From: Planctomycetota bacterium
GTDB lineage: Bacteria > Planctomycetota > PUPC01 > JACPCR01
Length of the DNA: 8,321 bases
Reading direction: 5' to 3'
Assembly (NCBI GenBank): GCA_030740295.1
Contig: JASLXP010000738.1
Span: forward strand, 1-8,321
Notes under the pieces: generated by a model
What the model was told of the DNA's origin: nothing
What the model saw: only the letters and a program-made list of their open reading frames with translations
The model's database searches: none
In this document: positions 6,661 to 8,321 of the stretch, piece by piece
How positions within the stretch are numbered: position 1 is the stretch's first letter
Layout: each line of letters begins with the position of its first letter
Made by a program: the position numbers and the translations under genes

Positions 6661-8321
6661 CTAACGGCCGTATCTGTCCCGTTTTTTCTTTTCTTTTCGG
6701 ACGATTTTGCCCTTCGGCCGCGATGGGGCAGGTGTATCCATGAACCCGCTGCTTGATTTGGCAGGCGCGCCGTCTTTGGCAGCCAGTGCCTTTTTGATCA
6801 TCTTCGATTCGACGATGCCGAGGGAAGAGCTGACTACGAAATAAAGCACCAGGCCTGAAGGCATCCCGTAGAACATGAAGCCGAATACGACGGGCATCCA
6901 GGTCATCATTTTCTGCATCTGTGCCTGCTGCGGATCCGTGGTGTTTTTCGGGGTCAGTTTCTGCTGCAGAATCCAGAGGGCTACCATTAACAGGGGCAGC
7001 AGATTCAGTGATTCGCCCAGCAGCGGAAGCTTGAACGGCAGGCAGAGCAGGCAATCCGGTTTGGAAAGGTCGGCCATCCAGAGGAATTCTTCGCCTCGCA
7101 AAGCGATGGAGGATTGGATGACCCGGTAGAGTGCAATGAAAACCGGGAGTTGCAGGAACATGGGCAGGCAGCCGCCAGCGGGATTGACGTTGTTCTCCTT
7201 GTAGAGGCTCATCATCTCCTGCTGGTAACGCTGTTTGTCTTCGCCGTATTTTTCTTTGAGTTTCTGCAGCTCCGGGCCGAGCTTTGACATGGCGTGCATG
7301 CTTACCTGCGCTTTGCGGTTGAGGGGGTGCAGGCCGCCGCGGACGAGGAAAGTCAGCAGAATGATGGCAAGGCCGTAGCCGCCGATGACTGATGGCAAAC
7401 TTTTGGTGAAGGCATGAAAAAAATCAAGACAGAGATGGAGGAGATTACCGATGGAGGTGAACCAGCCGAGGTCGTAGATGAGGTTGAGATTGCCATACGG
7501 CTCGAGATCTGCGGGCGAGAGCGGGCCGGCGTAGATGGTGAATTCGTAATTCTTCTTCTGCCCGGCGAGGAGTTCGAGCTTGGCGGATTGCAGGCTGGCT
7601 GACAGGTTGGATGCGCCGACGGTCTCAAAGATTGAACTTCGACTCCAGTCGGCAGTGTTTTCAGGTGCAAGGAGGGCGACGGCAAAGTACCGGTTCATCG
7701 CGCCGACGAAAGGTGTGGGGTGCTGGAGGAAGGAGATGGGTTCGCCTTCGTTCCTCATATGTTTCTCGATAGCTTTGTGGCCTTCCTTTTCTACGGAGAC
7801 GCTGCCATTCGGTTTTACCTGTCCGGCAAAGGCGAAGGTGTACATATCTGCCGGAGCGAGGCGCGGATCGAATTTTCCGCAGATGGGGATTTCGGTTGGG
7901 ATGCCTGCGGCCGCGCGAAGCTGCAGATTCAAGACTTCCGGGCCGGTGCCGTCATTGAGGATTTCTATCGCCATTTTCAGCTCACGGTCTCTCTCCCCAA
8001 ACCAGAAGACTTTTCGAATGGTGAGGTCCGGCTTCGGCCGCGTGACGAAACTCATTAAAGGGGGATGGAGCCGCAGCTTGTCGGCTTCATGCTCGTACAT
8101 CGCCTGTTCGAGATTCAGCTTCAGATCGCGGTCTTTAAGCACAAGGGAGAAGACGCCGTCGCCGAGCTCCTGCAGGATGGACAACGGCTCTTCGCTGACA
8201 GGGCTCTCTTCAAAGTCCAGGATTTCAAGTCTGGTGATGACGGCGCCGCGATTGGTGAAGGTCGCCCTGATTTTGCTTTGTCCGCCGGGCGCTTCGAGTA
8301 TCAGGTTTTCGACCAGCTTAA
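6661..8321 (-). CDS. yidC: Membrane protein insertase YidC (3' part; start lies beyond the window)
   Basis: YidC inserts proteins into the inner membrane, alone or with SecYEG. The frame is open to the window edge (complete codons from 8319, 552 visible residues), so the TTG at 8184 is not the true start; the first transmembrane helix and the start of the periplasmic P1 domain are missing. The visible part begins in P1 (ATFTNRGAVITRLEI, typical of this domain) and continues through it to about 7500. The conserved insertase core follows: a helix ending in the groove arginine of FLVRGGLHPLN (codon 7341-7339), the charged cytoplasmic hairpin (about 7290-7190), the NPAGGCLPMFLQLPVFIALYRV segment, and further helices up to WMPVVFGFMFYGMPSGLVLYFVVSSSLGIVES. 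The last 17 residues are strongly basic (KGKIVRKEKKKRDRYGR), resembling the ribosome-contacting tails of some YidC proteins. The large P1 domain indicates a Gram-negative type. tRNA-His follows 68 bases downstream. Confidence 0.97.
   Translation of the reverse strand, partial: KLVENLILEAPGGQSKIRATFTNRGAVITRLEILDFEESPVSEEPLSILQELGDGVFSLVLKDRDLKLNLEQAMYEHEADKLRLHPPLMSFVTRPKPDLTIRKVFWFGERDRELKMAIEILNDGTGPEVLNLQLRAAAGIPTEIPICGKFDPRLAPADMYTFAFAGQVKPNGSVSVEKEGHKAIEKHMRNEGEPISFLQHPTPFVGAMNRYFAVALLAPENTADWSRSSIFETVGASNLSASLQSAKLELLAGQKKNYEFTIYAGPLSPADLEPYGNLNLIYDLGWFTSIGNLLHLCLDFFHAFTKSLPSVIGGYGLAIILLTFLVRGGLHPLNRKAQVSMHAMSKLGPELQKLKEKYGEDKQRYQQEMMSLYKENNVNPAGGCLPMFLQLPVFIALYRVIQSSIALRGEEFLWMADLSKPDCLLCLPFKLPLLGESLNLLPLLMVALWILQQKLTPKNTTDPQQAQMQKMMTWMPVVFGFMFYGMPSGLVLYFVVSSSLGIVESKMIKKALAAKDGAPAKSSSGFMDTPAPSRPKGKIVRKEKKKRDRYGR

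Noticed and set aside
6259..6756. A 165-codon plus-strand frame
   Set aside because: It runs antisense through the terminator, the whole tRNA-His and the end of yidC. Its GLEPPTSGTTIRRSNQLSY stretch is the familiar false translation of a tRNA complement.
8182..8184. TTG as the start of yidC
   Set aside because: The frame stays open for 45 more codons to the window edge and those codons read as typical P1-domain sequence, so the gene is truncated by the window.

Overview
The window looks like the chromosome of a Gram-negative, environmental, polysaccharide-degrading bacterium. The PVC group (Lentisphaerae, Kiritimatiellae, Verrucomicrobia, Planctomycetes) or a neighbour such as Hydrogenedentes seems most likely. 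The grounds are a DUF4838 protein with a CBM9-like tail, a membrane-anchored FG-GAP/VCBS propeller protein, an outer-membrane-type lipoprotein signal, and a YidC with a large periplasmic domain. This assignment is inference from gene content; no marker gene in the window settles the phylum. No mobile element, CRISPR array, phage gene or defence system was found.

Layout. Bases 1-92 hold no gene I can support. From 93 to 5362, three tightly packed genes run on the plus strand and look like one operon: an exported DUF4838/CBM9-like protein (93-2438), a membrane-anchored seven-blade propeller protein with a UnbV/ASPIC-like end (2446-4161), and kbl, glycine C-acetyltransferase (4178-5362). A perfect 7-bp inverted repeat (5392-5416) lies at the convergent junction with the next gene. 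From 5407 to 6198 on the minus strand is a lipoprotein version of the cyclase/kynurenine-formamidase family. Bases 6199-6475 hold no convincing gene. The minus strand then carries a textbook rho-independent terminator (6476-6508), tRNA-His(GTG) (6518-6592) with a probable promoter (-10 at 6636-6641), and the 3' part of yidC (6661 to the window edge; its start lies beyond 8321).

How the genes fit together. The first two genes of the operon encode extracytoplasmic proteins, one with a glycan-processing fold and the other with a calcium-loop beta-propeller held at the inner membrane by a helix and coiled coil. The third is a cytoplasmic PLP enzyme of threonine/glycine metabolism with no threonine dehydrogenase gene beside it. 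A functional link between the first two and kbl is not obvious. The cyclase-family lipoprotein stands alone and would act in the cell envelope. yidC and tRNA-His are housekeeping genes.
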